Shown here: one piece after another, positions 11,929-12,088 of the stretch
How positions within the stretch are numbered: position 1 is the first letter of the stretch
How the letters are laid out: the number at the start of each line of letters is the position of its first letter
NCBI GenBank assembly: GCA_026770585.1
Contig: MU647493.1
Coordinates: 75,890-87,977 of the forward strand
DNA length: 12,088 bases
Origin: Baffinella frigidus
Lineage: Eukaryota; Cryptophyceae; Cryptomonadales; Baffinellaceae
Reading direction: 5' to 3'
Made by a program: the position numbers and the translations under genes
Notes under the pieces: generated by a model
The model's input: the letters and a program-made list of their open reading frames with translations, nothing else
Told to the model about the DNA's origin: nothing
The model's database searches: none

Positions 11929-12088
11929 GACTGAGAGAGACAGAGAGAGAGAGCGCGAGGGAGAGAGAGGGAGAGAGAGAGAGCGAGAGCGAGGGAGAGA
12001 GAGGAAGAGGGAGAGAGGGGGAGAGGGGGAGAGGGGGAGAGGGAGAGAGGGAGAGAGGGAGAGAGGGAGAGAGGGAGAGAGACAGAGA
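11929..12088 (+). repeat. (GA)n-rich microsatellite at the right edge
   Basis: Imperfect GAGA tract with GGGAGA units, continuing to the window edge; it is the purine-strand counterpart of the CT tract at 8683. The palindrome GGCTCACCAAATCGGTGAGCC lies just to its left. Confidence 0.9.

Overview
The window looks like repeat-rich nuclear DNA of a eukaryote, probably from a subtelomeric or heterochromatic region. It opens with about 13 copies of the plant/algal/alveolate-type telomere heptamer TTTAGGG. Other evidence is several separate blocks of degenerate seven-base telomere-like repeats, many small terminal-inverted-repeat elements of MITE type, and gene pieces with GT-AG splice signals. Exonic segments are GC-rich with a strong preference for C or G at third codon positions. 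This fits a protist alga (cryptophyte, green, dinoflagellate or stramenopile), but the sequence alone does not settle the lineage. There are no bacterial operons, rRNA or convincing tRNA genes, and most long open frames are by-products of simple repeats.

Layout: 1-155 telomeric array. 334-500 a family B element with flanks that recur inverted at 7261-7428. 1145-1293, 1931-2028, 2311-2416 and 2871-3216 (CCCTACA)n-like arrays, with two hairpins (1496-1542, 2185-2259) and a family of GGTCCGCAAAAA-type repeats (2440-2850) between and after them. 3689-4524 the best protein gene, on the minus strand: two exons, 239 residues, unknown function, with an internal duplication. 5252-5719 a plausible plus-strand gene of 155 residues, also unknown. 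6360-6775 a (CCCTCAA)n array. 6946-8342 a dense nest of family A and B elements with two further long inverted-repeat elements. 8683-8904 a CT/CG microsatellite. 9312-10591 more A, B and D elements mixed with exons. 10118-11530 minus-strand exons encoding the C-terminal end of a TBC (Rab GTPase-activating) domain, with several duplicated exon pieces, and a 21-bp minisatellite in the intron. 11929-12088 a GA microsatellite at the right edge.

Three recurring families are defined here. Family A is about 117 bp, with termini CAGGGGTACCTCGCTCATAA between TA dinucleotides. Family B is about 105 bp, with termini TCCCTTAAGTGGC between TA dinucleotides. Family D is about 108 bp, beginning near CTTCGAAGGGATT. 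Families B, D and one diverged A copy carry a palindromic core CCCTACNGTAGGG flanked by CCTAGG; the other A copies keep related half-sites. Family B also has a second small hairpin whose stem sequence changes between copies while staying paired. No transposase is visible, so all of these would be non-autonomous. The most informative coding signals are the TBC exons, the two-exon 239-residue gene, and an inverted exon duplication whose five differences all fall at third codon positions.
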